6,459 nucleotides of DNA from contig PLRZ01000128.1 of assembly GCA_003164075.1 (NCBI GenBank), positions 3,620 to 10,078 on the forward strand, given 5' to 3'. Origin of the DNA: Bryobacterales bacterium (GTDB lineage Bacteria; Acidobacteriota; Terriglobia; Bryobacterales; Bryobacteraceae). The notes beneath the pieces were generated by a model, which saw nothing but the letters and a program-made list of their open reading frames with translations, searched no databases and was not told the origin of the DNA. The translations under genes were made by a program, and so were the position numbers. The number at the start of each line of letters is the position of its first letter. The stretch's first letter is position 1. Of the stretch, positions 6,268-6,459 are shown piece by piece.

Positions 6268-6312
6268 ATTAGCTAAGCTTTGGCTTGCCCAAGCCTGTCA
6301 TTATAGGAAGTC

Positions 6313-6459
6313 ATGATCGAAACAGGACTGCACGACAAAGTGGTAATCGTCACCGGCGCCGCGGCCGGTATCGGCAACGCCACCGCGCGTCGCTTCGCGC
6401 AGGAAGGCTGCCGGGTAGCTTCGTGGGACGTTCGCGACAGTGAGCCCACTCCCGGCGGC
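6313..6459 (+). CDS. Short-chain dehydrogenase/reductase (SDR), 3' partial
   Basis: The first 49 codons of a classical SDR; the frame runs off the window end. ATG 6313 follows AGGAAG with short spacing. VIVTG (11-15) is the first Rossmann strand, and T14-G15-A-A-A-G19-I-G21 is the TGxxxGIG dinucleotide-binding motif, followed by the helix NATARRFAQEG. D39, at the end of the second strand (VASWD), is where an acidic residue usually favours NAD(H) over NADP(H). The substrate cannot be told because the YxxxK active site lies outside; FabG-like 3-oxoacyl-ACP reductases and sugar or alcohol dehydrogenases all begin this way. No promoter is clear in the 45 bp after the repeat element. Confidence 0.92.
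   Translation, partial: MIETGLHDKVVIVTGAAAGIGNATARRFAQEGCRVASWDVRDSEPTPGG

Larger units (their letters stand above)
5762..6312. other. 551-bp gene-free region filled mainly with repeats
   Basis: No credible gene is seen. From left to right it holds the leader of the minus-strand barrel gene (GAGGTG ribosome binding site just right of 5761, and a possible minus-strand -10 TACACT near 5800), a diverged core copy of the repeat (5863-5939), the interrupted repeat element (5951-6267), and a 45-bp leader of the dehydrogenase gene with a small stem at 6282-6295 (ggctt, loop gccc, aagcc). Confidence 0.75.

Noticed and set aside
5943..6274. TAGCT at both sides of copy 2 as a 5-bp target duplication
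   Set aside because: An AGCT-containing flank also occurs beside the right end of copy 1, so it is more likely an outer part of the repeat than a duplication.
6104..6316. Small plus-strand frame (70 residues) in the repeat cluster
   Set aside because: It is a translation of the repeat core; the same peptide-like stretch recurs in copy 1 and in the diverged copy, as expected of a DNA repeat.

Overview
The window is GC-rich chromosomal DNA, probably from a soil-type Acidobacteriota. The Solibacter/Bryobacter lineage is my best guess, based on coding style, the MauG/CcpA-type dihaem peroxidase, and dispersed GC-rich intergenic repeats of a kind I associate with that group. This placement is an inference from memory, not a search result.

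Layout: (1) Bases 1-3048 hold the 3' 1015 codons of one large plus-strand gene. It fuses the catalytic part of a type IA topoisomerase (topoisomerase III/TopB type) to a complete RecQ helicase (helicase core, Cys4 zinc site, winged helix, HRDC); the 5' end lies outside the window. (2) Bases 3049-3385 are a convergent intergenic region occupied by a repeat element with perfect 15-bp terminal inverted repeats, itself bracketed by a 25-bp inverted repeat of hairpin-forming sequence. (3) Bases 3386-4984 are a divergent pair: a membrane-anchored monohaem cytochrome c on the minus strand and a secreted dihaem cytochrome c peroxidase on the plus strand, with only 48 bp between their starts. (4) Bases 4985-5761 encode a minus-strand secreted, beta-rich, probably outer-membrane protein whose stop codon directly abuts that of the peroxidase. 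(5) Bases 5762-6312 are a repeat cluster: a diverged core copy, then a second copy of the 15-bp-TIR element interrupted by a hairpin-rich insertion with its own 21-bp inverted repeats. (6) Bases 6313-6459 are the first 49 codons of a short-chain dehydrogenase.

How the parts may work together: the fusion joins in one chain the two activities that cooperate as separate proteins in bacteria (RecQ with Topo III) and eukaryotes (BLM/Sgs1 with Top3). It would unwind and decatenate DNA at double Holliday junctions or converging forks. The cytochrome and the peroxidase could form a small periplasmic electron-transfer module, with the cytochrome as electron donor. The barrel protein and the dehydrogenase have no evident link to either. 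The two most notable items are the topoisomerase-helicase fusion and the nested repeat at 5951-6267, where the copy at 3117-3277 acts as a natural empty site showing where the hairpin-rich segment was inserted.
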